Program-made: the position numbers and the translations under genes
The notes under the pieces: model-generated
What the model was told of the DNA's origin: nothing
The model's input: the letters and a program-made list of their open reading frames with translations, nothing else
The model's database searches: none
DNA from: Geobacter sp. UBA5735
Lineage (GTDB): Bacteria > Desulfobacterota > Desulfuromonadia > Geobacterales > Geobacteraceae
Direction of reading: 5' to 3'
Assembly: GCA_002419385.1 (NCBI GenBank)
Contig: DIFZ01000056.1
Location: forward strand, 1 to 64,000
Length of the DNA stretch: 64,000 bases
Shown here: one piece after another, positions 51,578-60,954 of the stretch
Position numbering within the stretch: the first letter of the stretch is position 1
Layout: each line of letters starts with the position of its first letter

Positions 51578-53130
51578 TGGACTACTCCAGATTCAAATTG
51601 CCCGATTTCAATGCCATACCGCGGAGGGACTATCTGCTGGCTGTTGTTTCCGGCCTGCTTCTGGCGCTCTCCTTTCCCAAAACCGGTAGTGCCGTTCTGT
51701 CCTGGGTGGCATTGGTTCCACTGCTCCTTGCCTGCGGCCAGAAGAGCGCAAAAAAGGCTGCCAAACTGGGTTTCGCCTGCGGGCTGGCCTGTTATGCTGC
51801 CATTCTCTACTGGATCAACATCGCAGTGACCACTTATGGGCACTTGCCAATGGCGGTGAGCATTACCATTTTTATTATTCTCATTGCCTACATGGCGGTA
51901 TATTTCGCCGTTCTCTGTTTTCTCATGCGACTGGGGGAAGAGAAGGGCATCCCGGCAGTCCTGTCCCTGCCGTTTCTCTGGGTCAGCCTGGAATTTGCCC
52001 GATCCTTCTTCCTGACCGGTTTTCCATGGGCAAGTCTCGGGTATTCCAACTACAGGATTCTGCCGCTGATTCAGATTGCAGATGTCACCGGGGTCTACGG
52101 AGTGAGCTTCCTGGTGGTGCTGGGCAACATGGTTGTGTACCTGGTACTGAGGGGATTTGTGAAAAGTCGTGACGGAAAGGGCGAATACCCTCTCCGCAGC
52201 GGGATTGTTTTCCTCGCACTCATGCTCGTTGCCTGCGTCTATGGCTACCTGCGTTTGTCCAACTCTGGGCCGGGCGAGACAATCAAGGTTGCCCTCGTCC
52301 AGGGCAATATCGATCAGTCAATCAAATGGGACCCGGCTTTCAGGGATGCCACGATCACCATTTACGACCGGCTTTCCCGGCAGGCTGCCGCCGGAGGGGT
52401 CGATCTGGTGGTGTGGCCGGAAAGCGCCGCCCCGTTCTTTTTCCAGGAGGGCGGCGAACCATCCTCGCGAATCATGGCGCTTGCAACGGCGACACAGAGT
52501 CCGGTAGTGTTCGGCAGCCCGGCTTACGAAGATGCCAACGGCGTGAGGAAGCTTTACAACAGTGCGTTTCTCCTGTCGGCGGATGGAAAGCTTCTGGGAC
52601 GCAGCGACAAGGTGCACCTGGTTCCGTTCGGAGAATATGTTCCCCTGGCGCAAGCGCTTCCCTTTGTCCAGAAACTGGTTGAAGGTGTGGGAGACTTCTC
52701 TCCCGGCGAACGCCTGGAGGCTCTTGATACGGGCCGGGCAAAAATCGGTGTCCTGGTATGTTTCGAGGGGATATTTCCCGAACTGTCCCGCAGATATGCC
52801 AGGGCCGGTGCTCAGGTGCTCGTCAATATCACCAACGATGCATGGTATGGGAGGTCTTCTGCGCCGTACCAGCACCTTTCGATGGCATCGTTCAGAGCAG
52901 TGGAAAACCGTATGCCGTTGATAAGGGCTGCCAATACCGGCATTACTGCGATCATCGATTGCAATGGGCATATTACCGGAGAAACTCCACTGTTCAAGGA
53001 AGCATTTGTCGTCGACAGGGTCAGGCTGGGGACTTCGGAAACCTTCTATACACGGTTCGGCGATGTTTTTGCCGTGTTCTGCGTTCTGGTTTCGATTGCC
53101 ATGGCAGGTTTCGCATTGAGAAAGCACTGA
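51577..53130 (+). CDS. lnt: Apolipoprotein N-acyltransferase
   Basis: 517 residues from GTG 51577. The N-terminal part has about six membrane helices (YLLAVVSGLLLALSFPKTGSAVLSWVALVPLLLA) and the segment FLTGFPWASLGYSNY. The C-terminal nitrilase domain has the Glu-Lys-Cys triad: VWPESAAPFF (Glu), GRSDKVHLVPFGEYVPL (Lys) and GVLVCFEGIFPEL (Cys). It adds the third acyl chain to lipoproteins in the inner membrane, the step before Lol-mediated sorting. lolC/E and lolD lie 7 kb downstream. Confidence 0.96.
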   Translation: MDYSRFKLPDFNAIPRRDYLLAVVSGLLLALSFPKTGSAVLSWVALVPLLLACGQKSAKKAAKLGFACGLACYAAILYWINIAVTTYGHLPMAVSITIFIILIAYMAVYFAVLCFLMRLGEEKGIPAVLSLPFLWVSLEFARSFFLTGFPWASLGYSNYRILPLIQIADVTGVYGVSFLVVLGNMVVYLVLRGFVKSRDGKGEYPLRSGIVFLALMLVACVYGYLRLSNSGPGETIKVALVQGNIDQSIKWDPAFRDATITIYDRLSRQAAAGGVDLVVWPESAAPFFFQEGGEPSSRIMALATATQSPVVFGSPAYEDANGVRKLYNSAFLLSADGKLLGRSDKVHLVPFGEYVPLAQALPFVQKLVEGVGDFSPGERLEALDTGRAKIGVLVCFEGIFPELSRRYARAGAQVLVNITNDAWYGRSSAPYQHLSMASFRAVENRMPLIRAANTGITAIIDCNGHITGETPLFKEAFVVDRVRLGTSETFYTRFGDVFAVFCVLVSIAMAGFALRKH

Positions 53131-53267
53131 CCCGGCCAGTCGTTCAGCACATCTCATGTGCGATTGTGCTCTAACCGACCCGGGCATGACAAACGGGCTG
53201 TCAAGAAACGGCATGCAGGGGGTAACCCGTCCTTGCCATTCACCAAAGACTGAAAAAGGGGTAGGAA

Positions 53268-54387
53268 ATGTTTCGAGAAGAAGTGGCTCGTGCCGAAAAC
53301 CTGGAAGTTCGAATCAACGCTCTTCGGGGGTCTCTTTGACATAGATCGCAAAAGGGAGGATATCCGGGAACTTGAGGCGAAAATTGCCGAACCAGGCTTC
53401 TGGGACGACGGTGACGGCGCCCAGAAGATCCTGCGTGAGCGCACTGTCATGGAGAAGGCCGTAGATTGCTGGGACCGGCTCGTGCGCCTCCTGGAGGATG
53501 TGAAGGTCCTGATTGAACTCGGCAGCGAAGTTGGGGATGAAGATACCCTCACCGAAGTGAGACACCTGAATGACGAACTGGAGGCCGGTGTTGCGCAAGC
53601 CGAGTTCCAGCGGATGCTTTCCGGCCCCCATGACAGGAATTCCTGTTTCGTGTCCATAACATCGGGCGCAGGAGGTACCGAGTCGCAGGACTGGGTCGAA
53701 ATGCTGCTGAGGATGTACCTCAGGTATTGTGAAAAACGGGGCTGGCGGACCGACATTACCGAATGCCAGGCTGGGGACGAGGCGGGAATCAAGGGCGTTA
53801 CCTTTACCGTTGCGGGAGAATACAGCTACGGGTACCTGAAAGCCGAGGCAGGGATTCACCGGCTGGTCAGGATATCGCCGTTTGACGGCAATGCCAGGCG
53901 GCACACCTCCTTTGCATCGGTCTTCGTCTTCCCGGAAATAGATGACGACATTGAGGTGAAAATTTCGGAGTCTGACCTGCGCATCGACACCTATCGGTCA
54001 GGCGGTGCCGGTGGGCAGCATGTGAACGTGACCGATTCGGCCGTAAGGATTACCCATATCCCGACCGGCATTGTGGCAGCCTGCCAGAACGAGCGTAGCC
54101 AGCACATGAACAAGGCCACCGCCATGAGAATGCTCCGGGCGAAGCTCTATGAAAGGGAACTGGAAGAGAGGGCAGCCAAAACCGCCGAAATCGGTGGTGA
54201 GAAGAAGGAGATCGGCTGGGGCAGCCAGATACGCTCCTATGTGCTCCACCCGTACCGGATGGTGAAAGACCTCCGTACCGGCGTAGAAACCGGTAATACG
54301 GATGCAGTCCTTGACGGCGACCTGGAAGAGTTTATCGTGGCTTTTCTCATGGGCGTGCGGCGGTATGAACAGGAGACTGCCCAATGA
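53268..54387 (+). CDS. prfB: Peptide chain release factor 2, with programmed +1 frameshift
   Basis: Translation starts at ATG 53268 after GGTAGGAA, reads 23 codons to CTT-TGA-C (53334-53340), and must shift +1 to continue from GAC 53338 to TAA/TGA at 54387; the product is about 372 residues. The stretch CGGGGG upstream of CTTTGAC serves as the internal Shine-Dalgarno-like stimulator. The stop-codon-recognition tripeptide SPF (RISPFDGNARRHTSFA) and the catalytic GGQ (SGGAGGQHVNVTDS) are present. RF2 reads UGA/UAA, and the frameshift at UGA autoregulates its level. Confidence 0.97.
53324..53340 (+). promoter_or_regulatory. RF2 programmed +1 frameshift site
   Basis: The message reads CTT CGG GGG TCT CTT TGA C. 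The GGGGG run three bases before CTT and the slippery CTT-TGA-C heptamer match the classic RF2 site. The zero frame stops at TGA 53337-53339; the +1 frame enters GAC ATA GAT and continues through the whole RF2 body. Confidence 0.96.
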
Positions 54388-55148
54388 TGGCCCTGCGAAC
54401 CGCATTTTTCACCATGCTCTGGTTGACCGTTTTCGTTTGCAGCGGCTGCGCCGCGCCCGACAAGGGCATTTCCAGGCTGGGTTACTCGGTCCAGGTAGGC
54501 GCGTTCTCGGAAGTGAAAAACGCCGAGCGACTCGCCGGGAAACTTCAGGACCAAGGTATCGAAGCCTTCTATTTCAAACGCGACAACGGCTTGTTTGCCG
54601 TCCGCTTCGGTGATTTCCCCTCACGCAGGGAAGCCGAGCGGCATGCGCGGAAAGTGGTTGCGGAACAGGGCATCGGCTCCTATTTTATCGCTCCTCCGCT
54701 GCGCACTTCCCTTGCGGTGCGGCGTGACAGGCCCCAAGCTCCGGGTGATGGAGAGCCGGCCCCGAAACCCGCCCGGGGCGACATGGGTTTCATCGCGGCC
54801 AGGACTGCGGAACGTTTTGTCGGGATACCCTACCAGTGGGGGGGCTCGAACGTGGTGGACGGCATGGATTGCAGCGGTTTCGTGCGGGCAGTCTACAATC
54901 TGTGCGGGGTCAATATCCCCCGCACTTCCGGGGAACAGTTCCGTGTCGGCAAAAGCGTGGACCGTGCTGAACTGGTGGACGGAGACCTTGTTTTTTTCGG
55001 CAGTTCTGGGGAGAGTATTTCCCACGTCGGCATTTATGTGGGAAAGAACCAGTTCGTGCACGCTCCCCGGCGCGGTCAGGACATAAAGATTTCGTCAATG
55101 GACAGCGGCTATTCGAAGAAGTACATCGGCGCCCGCAGATATTTTTGA
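54384..55148 (+). CDS. SPOR plus NlpC/P60 cell-wall hydrolase, probable lipoprotein
   Basis: 254 residues; the ATG overlaps the prfB stop region. N-terminal signal with a possible lipobox ending at Cys 22 (VFVCSGC, imperfect). A SPOR domain covers about residues 33-105 (YSVQVGAFSEVKNAERLAGKLQDQGIEAFYF), which binds denuded septal peptidoglycan. The NlpC/P60 domain covers about 130-254 with GIPYQWGGSNVVDGMDCSGFV (catalytic Cys), ISHVGIYVG (His) and FVHAPRRG. It should cleave peptide stems, perhaps at the division site. The SPOR-NlpC/P60 order is a plausible septal amidase/endopeptidase design. Confidence 0.9.
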   Translation: MMALRTAFFTMLWLTVFVCSGCAAPDKGISRLGYSVQVGAFSEVKNAERLAGKLQDQGIEAFYFKRDNGLFAVRFGDFPSRREAERHARKVVAEQGIGSYFIAPPLRTSLAVRRDRPQAPGDGEPAPKPARGDMGFIAARTAERFVGIPYQWGGSNVVDGMDCSGFVRAVYNLCGVNIPRTSGEQFRVGKSVDRAELVDGDLVFFGSSGESISHVGIYVGKNQFVHAPRRGQDIKISSMDSGYSKKYIGARRYF

Positions 55149-55165
55149 GCAGTGGAAAGGTAAGT

Positions 55166-56407
55166 ATGGCATTTATTAAACCGTTCAGGGCATTGCGCCC
55201 TCAAGGCGAATTGGTCAGCAAGGTGGCAGCGCCGCCCTATGACGTGATGAATGTGGCTGAAGCCAGGGCAATGGCCGAGGGCAACCCCTTCAGCTTTCTC
55301 CATGTTTCACGGCCGGAAATCGACCTGGCGCCAGATCTTGACCCGCATGACGAGTCGGTTTATCGGGCAGGTCGCGAGAACCTGGAGCGTTTCAGAAATG
55401 ATGAAATCCTGGTCGCGGACAGCGAGGAACGCTATTACCTTTATCGACAGAGGATGGCTTCCATTGTGCAGACCGGGCTTGTGGCTTGCGCCAGCGTTGA
55501 CGACTACCAGTCCGGCGTTATCAAGAAACACGAACTGACAAGGGCTGACAAGGAAGAAGACCGGGTAAGGCATATCGACTGCCTGGATGCAAATGACGAA
55601 CCGGTCTTCTACCTCTACCGGAACCGTTCCGCCATCAATGATCTGGTTGAGGAACTGACTCGTCAAACCCCACTTTACGATTTTACCGCTGACGATTCCA
55701 TAACCCATACGGTATGGGCCGTTACTGACCCTGCAGTAATCAAAAGACTCAGTAAAGAGTTTTCCTCAATTGACACGCTCTATGTTGCTGATGGCCACCA
55801 TCGCAGCGCAGCAGCAAGCAGGGTTCGTGAACTGCGGAAAGCCGCACGGGTGGATCACACCGGGGACGAGGAATACAATTTTTTCCTGACCGTTATCTTT
55901 CCTGATCACGAGATGAATGTGATGGCATACAACCGGGCGGTCATGGACCTGAATGGACTTGCTCCTGAAGCATTTATCGCCCGGATTTCCGAGCGCTTCG
56001 ATGTGACGCCGGCAGACGGCCCGATCGTTCCTCAGGAGCGGCATGTATTCGGCATGTACCTGCTGGGCAAATGGTATCGCCTTGTCGCGAAAGAAGCGCT
56101 TGTCGACGAAAGCGACGCCGTGGAGCGGCTGGATGTTTCCATACTGCAGGATAATCTCCTGGATCCGATTCTCGGCATAGATGACCCCAGAACGAATCAG
56201 AGGATCCATTTCGTCGGCGGCAGCAGGGGGAACGAGGAACTGGTGCGCCTGGTGGACAGCGGCGCCTGCAAAGTCGCTTTTTCACTGCACCCCACGTCGC
56301 TGGATGAGCTCATGACCCTTGCGGATCAGGACAGGATAATGCCGCCCAAGTCAACCTGGTTCGAACCGAAACTGCGCAGCGGGCTCTTCGTTCACTTGTT
56401 GTCCTGA
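55166..56407 (+). CDS. DUF1015 family protein
   Basis: 413 residues from ATG 55166, five bases after GGAAAGG; an ATG at 55145 lies in the preceding gene's end. DUF1015 features are clear: IKPFRALRPQGELVSKVAAPPYDVMN, NPFSFLHVSRPEIDL, LYVADGHHRSAAASRV and the C-terminal MPPKSTWFEPKLRSGLFVHLL. The family is widespread in anaerobes and often close to serine-biosynthesis genes, but has no proven function. The DGHHR motif resembles that of ParB/Srx-type nucleotide-binding folds. Confidence 0.9.
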   Translation: MAFIKPFRALRPQGELVSKVAAPPYDVMNVAEARAMAEGNPFSFLHVSRPEIDLAPDLDPHDESVYRAGRENLERFRNDEILVADSEERYYLYRQRMASIVQTGLVACASVDDYQSGVIKKHELTRADKEEDRVRHIDCLDANDEPVFYLYRNRSAINDLVEELTRQTPLYDFTADDSITHTVWAVTDPAVIKRLSKEFSSIDTLYVADGHHRSAAASRVRELRKAARVDHTGDEEYNFFLTVIFPDHEMNVMAYNRAVMDLNGLAPEAFIARISERFDVTPADGPIVPQERHVFGMYLLGKWYRLVAKEALVDESDAVERLDVSILQDNLLDPILGIDDPRTNQRIHFVGGSRGNEELVRLVDSGACKVAFSLHPTSLDELMTLADQDRIMPPKSTWFEPKLRSGLFVHLLS

Positions 56408-56451
56408 CAGGCAATGCTGCCCATTCTGCGATAAAACAACCGGATAGCGAG

Positions 56452-56961
56452 ATGGATGAGACGAGAAAATTCTGGCTGTTCAAGTCCGAGCCATCCTGTT
56501 TTTCCTTCGACGACCTGAAAAACCGGCCCGGGAAAACGGAACCATGGGATGGGGTGAGAAATTACCAGGCGAGAAATTTCCTGCGCGACCAGGTGCGCGA
56601 AGGGGATGGCGTGCTTTTTTACCACAACGCGATTTCCAGCCCCGCGATAGTCGGGATTGCAGAAGTAGTGAGAAAGGGCTATCCAGACCTTACGGCGCTT
56701 GATCCTGACGCCGAACATTTCGATCCCCGCAGCACACCGGCCGACCCTGTCTGGTACCGGGTCGACATCAGATATGTCAGAACATTCCGGCGAGAAGTGA
56801 CCCTTGCGCTGGTAAAAAAGCATCCGGCCCTGTCCGGCATGATACTGCTGCAGCGAAGCAGGCTGTCCATACAGCCGGTTTCGCGGGAGGAATGGGATAC
56901 GATTGTCGCCTTCGGCGATGGTGCCGATCAGGCGAAACATGTGCTGGGGGAGGGGAGATAA
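56452..56961 (+). CDS. EVE-domain protein
   Basis: 169 residues. It begins KFWLFKSEPSCFSFDDLKNRPGKTEPWDGVRNYQARNFLRD and includes VREGDGVLFYHNAISSPAIVGIAEVV, which define the EVE (PUA-like) domain found in human THYN1. EVE proteins bind modified cytosines in DNA or RNA; the bacterial cellular role is not settled. It stands 44 bases after the DUF1015 gene on the same strand. Confidence 0.9.
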   Translation: MDETRKFWLFKSEPSCFSFDDLKNRPGKTEPWDGVRNYQARNFLRDQVREGDGVLFYHNAISSPAIVGIAEVVRKGYPDLTALDPDAEHFDPRSTPADPVWYRVDIRYVRTFRREVTLALVKKHPALSGMILLQRSRLSIQPVSREEWDTIVAFGDGADQAKHVLGEGR

Positions 56962-57008
56962 ACGGTCATTTGACGGCTGCGATGTACCTTTCAAAGGAGG
57001 TTTGTCTG

Positions 57009-57992
57009 ATGAAGAGGATCACGGTCTGTCTGCTGTTTGTCGTCCTGAATGTGCCTTGTGGGGCACGTGGAGAAAATGTAGCGCTCTATCTTGATGGCGC
57101 CAAGATTGAGCGCGAAGTCATGGCTTCCAGATCGTACCTGGAAGTGCCGTTGCCTGCTGACATGATTCCCCGGACTCTGCGGGTCAAGCCGCTTGGCGAG
57201 GAGACGGTGACTCGTTTCGAGATTGGCCAGGCGAGACCGCAGAAGGAAAAGTTGCGTGAGATAGCGGTTCTGGAGGAACGGAAGAAATCTCTTGCGGACC
57301 GTCTCGAAGTGCTGCAGGAACGGGAACGGATATTTGCCGCTGCTGCCAAATCCCATAGCAGCAGGGCATTGCGCACAACAAAAAACAATCCTGACCCGGT
57401 TGCGACGGCGCGAAAGGGAACTGATCTCGCCCTGGCACAGCTTTCTGCTGTTCATGCAGCCAAAAACAAGGTCGAGAAAGAAATCGCCGCCACAGACTCC
57501 AAGATTTCCTCACTCCGGAAGGAAGCTGAATCCAGGGGTGGCACGGGCAAAATATGGCTTTCCAAGCCGGGTTGCAGGATTCGAATCGTCTATCTCGTTT
57601 CAGGGCTGAAATGGACGCCGGATTATGATTTCCGCCTGGTGGAAGAGGGGTATGCAGACGTCATGCTCCGCGCCAGGATTCCGTCTAACCTTGCCAATGC
57701 GTCTGTGTCAGTGGTTTCCCTGCCGCTTTCGGAGGCATTTGGTTCCGACAGTCTTCTTTGCCCGGTTTCCAGAGACGGAGCCGTGATCGAAACACTCCGG
57801 CTCGCAGTGTCCAAAGGAGAACTTACCAAAGGACCGGTACCCTTTTTGTCCCTCACGTTTCTGAATACTTCGGGGAAGAGCCTGCCTGCAGGCGAAGCAT
57901 GCGGTTACTGGCAGAGCGAGTATATGGGGAAAGCGCCGTTCGGAGGTTGCCGGGCCAACGAGTCGGTTTCTCTTGTTTTCGGCAAGCCGTGA
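57009..57992 (+). CDS. Exported coiled-coil protein, DUF4139/DUF4140-like
   Basis: 327 residues from ATG 57009, eight bases after AAAGGAGG. A signal peptide (ITVCLLFVVLNVPCGARG) is followed by a beta-rich segment (ENVALYLDGAKIEREVMASRSYLEVPLPADMIPRTLRVK) resembling the N-terminal domain of MuiA-like proteins. A coiled coil lies at about residues 75-180, then a domain with LVSGLKWTPDYDFRL, typical of DUF4139. It is shorter than most MuiA-like proteins (about 500 residues), so the C-terminal domain may be reduced. Periplasmic; function unknown. Confidence 0.75.
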   Translation: MKRITVCLLFVVLNVPCGARGENVALYLDGAKIEREVMASRSYLEVPLPADMIPRTLRVKPLGEETVTRFEIGQARPQKEKLREIAVLEERKKSLADRLEVLQERERIFAAAAKSHSSRALRTTKNNPDPVATARKGTDLALAQLSAVHAAKNKVEKEIAATDSKISSLRKEAESRGGTGKIWLSKPGCRIRIVYLVSGLKWTPDYDFRLVEEGYADVMLRARIPSNLANASVSVVSLPLSEAFGSDSLLCPVSRDGAVIETLRLAVSKGELTKGPVPFLSLTFLNTSGKSLPAGEACGYWQSEYMGKAPFGGCRANESVSLVFGKP

Positions 57993-58213
57993 ACCCCACC
58001 CTTTCCGCATGGTTGAAAACCCATTTTTGCCGCCCCTTTTCCCCGGCCACCGGATCTGCGCCGTCCGGGCCAACCTCAGCTGTCTTGCCCGGGCGGGCAG
58101 TTTCGCCAGCAATCCTTTTTGCTTGATTAACGACATGAAATGGGTTAATTTGCGAGTTTATTAAGCGTTGCTGTCAGTCTGCAGAACTTGCGGATAAGAG
58201 AGGTTACTTACTA

Positions 58214-59695
58214 TTGGAAGAGCTCAGCGAACTTTTATTGCAGAGAAGAAGGAAAGTGAACGCGTTGTGGGAGTCCGGCATAAATCCCTATCCCAATGAC
58301 TTCAAACCCCACCATACCTCGGAAGATCTGGTAAGCGCCTGCGGAAACAAGGAAACGATCACTGAGAACCCTGAGGATGTCTATACGGTCGCCGGACGTA
58401 TCATGGCCCGCAGGTCTTTCGGCAAGGCAGCCTTCATACAGGTGCAGGACCGGAAAGGACGTGTCCAGGTTTATGTCAGAAAGGACACGCTCGGCGAGGA
58501 CAATTTCGGATATTTCGAAACGTTCGATATCGGGGATATCGTCGGCGTAACGGGGCACCCTTTCCGTACCAAGACCGGCGAATTGTCGCTACATGCCCAT
58601 GAAGTCAGGCTTCTCACCAAATCACTGCTGCCGCTTCCGGAGAAATTCCATGGGCTGACCGATGTTGAAACCCGTTACCGGCAGAGATATGTCGATCTCA
58701 TAGTCAATCCTGAAGTCAAGGATGTCTTCGTAAAACGTGCCCGCATTATCCAGTTGATCAGGGAGTTCATGCTCGGGCATGATTTTCTCGAAGTCGAAAC
58801 GCCGATGATGCAGCCGATACCGGGCGGGGCCACGGCACGGCCTTTCGAAACCTATCACAACGCTCTCGAACGGAAGCTGTATCTGCGTATCGCTCCCGAA
58901 CTCTATCTGAAGAGGCTGCTGGTCGGAGGATTCGACAAGGTTTTCGAAATCAACCGGAATTTCCGCAACGAGGGGATATCCGTCCGCCACAACCCCGAGT
59001 TCACCATGATGGAGTTCTACCAGGCCTATGCAACCTTCGACGATCTGATGGATTACACCGAGGAGCTTTTCTGCCATGTGGTAGAAAACCTCCTGGGATC
59101 ACAGGAGGTCACCTACCAGGGACAGGCGATCAGTTTCCGTCGTCCCTGGAAGCGTCTTACCGTCAGGGAAGCCATTCTCGAGTACGGCGATATCGATGCA
59201 CGATCGCTTGACGACCGGGATCTCGCCTACAGTTATGCCAAATCAATCGGGCTGGACCTGCCGGAAGATGTGGGCTACGGCAAGCTGATTACCGAGATTT
59301 TCGAAGAAGTGGCCGAGGCAAAGCTCATTCAACCGACCTATATAACGTCTTATCCGACCGAGGTTTCGCCGCTCTCAAGAAAGAGCGATATCGATCCTGA
59401 CGTCGTGGACCGCTTTGAACTGTTCTGCGCCGGCAGGGAAATCGCCAACGCATTCTCCGAGCTGAACGATCCCGTTGACCAGAAAGAGCGTTTTCTGGCC
59501 CAGGTCGAGGCAAAAGCCAAGGGTGACGAGGAAGCCCACTTCATGGATGAAGATTACATCCGGGCACTGGAGCACGGCATGCCGCCCGCGGCAGGAGAGG
59601 GCATCGGTATTGACCGTCTGGTGATGCTCTTGACTGACTCAGCCTCCATCCGGGACGTCATACTTTTCCCGCAATTAAGGAAAGAAGCAAAATAA
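58214..59695 (+). CDS. lysS: Lysyl-tRNA synthetase, class II
   Basis: 493 residues from TTG 58214, ten bases after GAGAGG. The OB-fold anticodon domain (about residues 55-150, VAGRIMARRSFGKAAFIQVQDRKGRVQVY) precedes the class II catalytic core: motif 1 around LGHDFLEVETPMM, motif 2 with FEINRNFRNEGISVRHNPEFTMMEFYQAY, and motif 3 GEGIGIDRLVMLL. It charges tRNA-Lys. Its stop overlaps the lolC/E start (TAATG), linking translation to lipoprotein-sorting genes. Confidence 0.97.
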   Translation: MEELSELLLQRRRKVNALWESGINPYPNDFKPHHTSEDLVSACGNKETITENPEDVYTVAGRIMARRSFGKAAFIQVQDRKGRVQVYVRKDTLGEDNFGYFETFDIGDIVGVTGHPFRTKTGELSLHAHEVRLLTKSLLPLPEKFHGLTDVETRYRQRYVDLIVNPEVKDVFVKRARIIQLIREFMLGHDFLEVETPMMQPIPGGATARPFETYHNALERKLYLRIAPELYLKRLLVGGFDKVFEINRNFRNEGISVRHNPEFTMMEFYQAYATFDDLMDYTEELFCHVVENLLGSQEVTYQGQAISFRRPWKRLTVREAILEYGDIDARSLDDRDLAYSYAKSIGLDLPEDVGYGKLITEIFEEVAEAKLIQPTYITSYPTEVSPLSRKSDIDPDVVDRFELFCAGREIANAFSELNDPVDQKERFLAQVEAKAKGDEEAHFMDEDYIRALEHGMPPAAGEGIGIDRLVMLLTDSASIRDVILFPQLRKEAK

Positions 59696-60954
59696 TGCCC
59701 TATGAATTGCTGATAGGTTTGCGCTACCTGAGGGCAAAGCGGAAATCAACCTTCATATCCATAATTACGTTCATATCTACGGCTGGTGTTGCACTCGGTG
59801 TTATGGCTCTCATCGTTGTGCTGGCTGTCATGACCGGTTTCGAGGAGGACCTGAAGGACAAGATACTCGGCACTAACGCTGATGTCGTGGTCTTGAAGAG
59901 TGGCGGGGAGATTGAAGGTTACGGGGCGCTCATGGAACGCCTGAAGAAAGTTCCCGGAGTAACTGCGGCAACCCCGTTCATTTACAGCCAGGTAATGCTG
60001 TCTACGGGGAATAATGTGTCGGGTGTTGTGCTCAGGGGCATAGATCCCGGAACAGATGCCACGGTCACGAATCTCAAGAAATCAATGGTTGAAGGAAATC
60101 TTGCGGACCTGGAGGCCGATGCCGGATCCCCCCCGGGAAAACCGGGGATCATTCTTGGCAAGGAGCTGGCGAAAAACCTCCACCTGTTTCAGGGAGACAT
60201 GGTTAATGTCGTTTCTCCACTGGGCAATATCACTCCTTTCGGCATGATTCCAAAAATGAAGCAGTTCCGTGTCGCGGGACTTTTCAATACCGGCATGTTC
60301 GAATATGACACCACCCTTGCCTATGTGGGGCTGAAAGAGGCCCAAAACTTCCTCTCCATGGGCGATGCGATAACCGGTATCCAGTTGAAGGTTGAAGACG
60401 TCTATAAATCAGATGAGATAGCCCAGGAAATCAATCGCAGCTTGGGCTACGATTATTTTGCCCGTGACTGGATGAGGATGAACAAGAACATCCTGTTCGC
60501 ACTGAAGACCGAGAAGTTGGTCATGTTCATCATCCTGACCCTCATTGTGCTCGTGGCTGCGTTCGGCATCGCTTCGACCCTGTTCATGGTGGTAATGGAA
60601 AAGACGAAAGATATCGCCATTCTGAAATCGATGGGTGCTACCGGCAGGAGCATCATGAAAATCTTTGTCCTGGAAGGGCTCATAATCGGTGTTGCTGGAA
60701 CGGCAATCGGTGTTCTCGGCGGTCTCCTCGTTGCACTGAATCTTGAAACTATCGTCGCTGTTGTTCAGCAGGTAACGGGTTTCGAACTTTTCAGCCGGGA
60801 TGTTTACTACCTGGATCATTTTCCGTCACGGGTCGTGCCGGGAGACGTGGCACTGATTTCTATCACAGCCGTTTTCATTTCTTTCGTTGCAACCCTTTAC
60901 CCTTCCTGGCAGGGGTCGCGACTGCCACCGGCGGAGGCATTGCGGTATGAGTGA
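59695..60954 (+). CDS. Lipoprotein-releasing ABC transporter permease (LolC/LolE family)
   Basis: 419 residues. It begins PYELLIGLRYLRAKRKSTFISIITFISTAGVALGVMALIVVLAVMTGFEEDLK, the typical LolC/E N-terminus. A large periplasmic domain (about 50-265) and three C-terminal helices of FtsX type follow, with MEKTKDIAILKSMGATGRSIMKIFVLEG and the ending GSRLPPAEALRYE. Only one permease gene is present before lolD, so the transporter is probably a LolF-like homodimer, as in many non-gammaproteobacteria (inference). Overlaps lolD. Confidence 0.93.
   Translation: MPYELLIGLRYLRAKRKSTFISIITFISTAGVALGVMALIVVLAVMTGFEEDLKDKILGTNADVVVLKSGGEIEGYGALMERLKKVPGVTAATPFIYSQVMLSTGNNVSGVVLRGIDPGTDATVTNLKKSMVEGNLADLEADAGSPPGKPGIILGKELAKNLHLFQGDMVNVVSPLGNITPFGMIPKMKQFRVAGLFNTGMFEYDTTLAYVGLKEAQNFLSMGDAITGIQLKVEDVYKSDEIAQEINRSLGYDYFARDWMRMNKNILFALKTEKLVMFIILTLIVLVAAFGIASTLFMVVMEKTKDIAILKSMGATGRSIMKIFVLEGLIIGVAGTAIGVLGGLLVALNLETIVAVVQQVTGFELFSRDVYYLDHFPSRVVPGDVALISITAVFISFVATLYPSWQGSRLPPAEALRYE

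Noticed and set aside
53147..53163. GCACAT-CTC-ATGTGC hairpin after lnt as a terminator
   Set aside because: Only 6 bp with no T tract after it, so the evidence is too weak to call.
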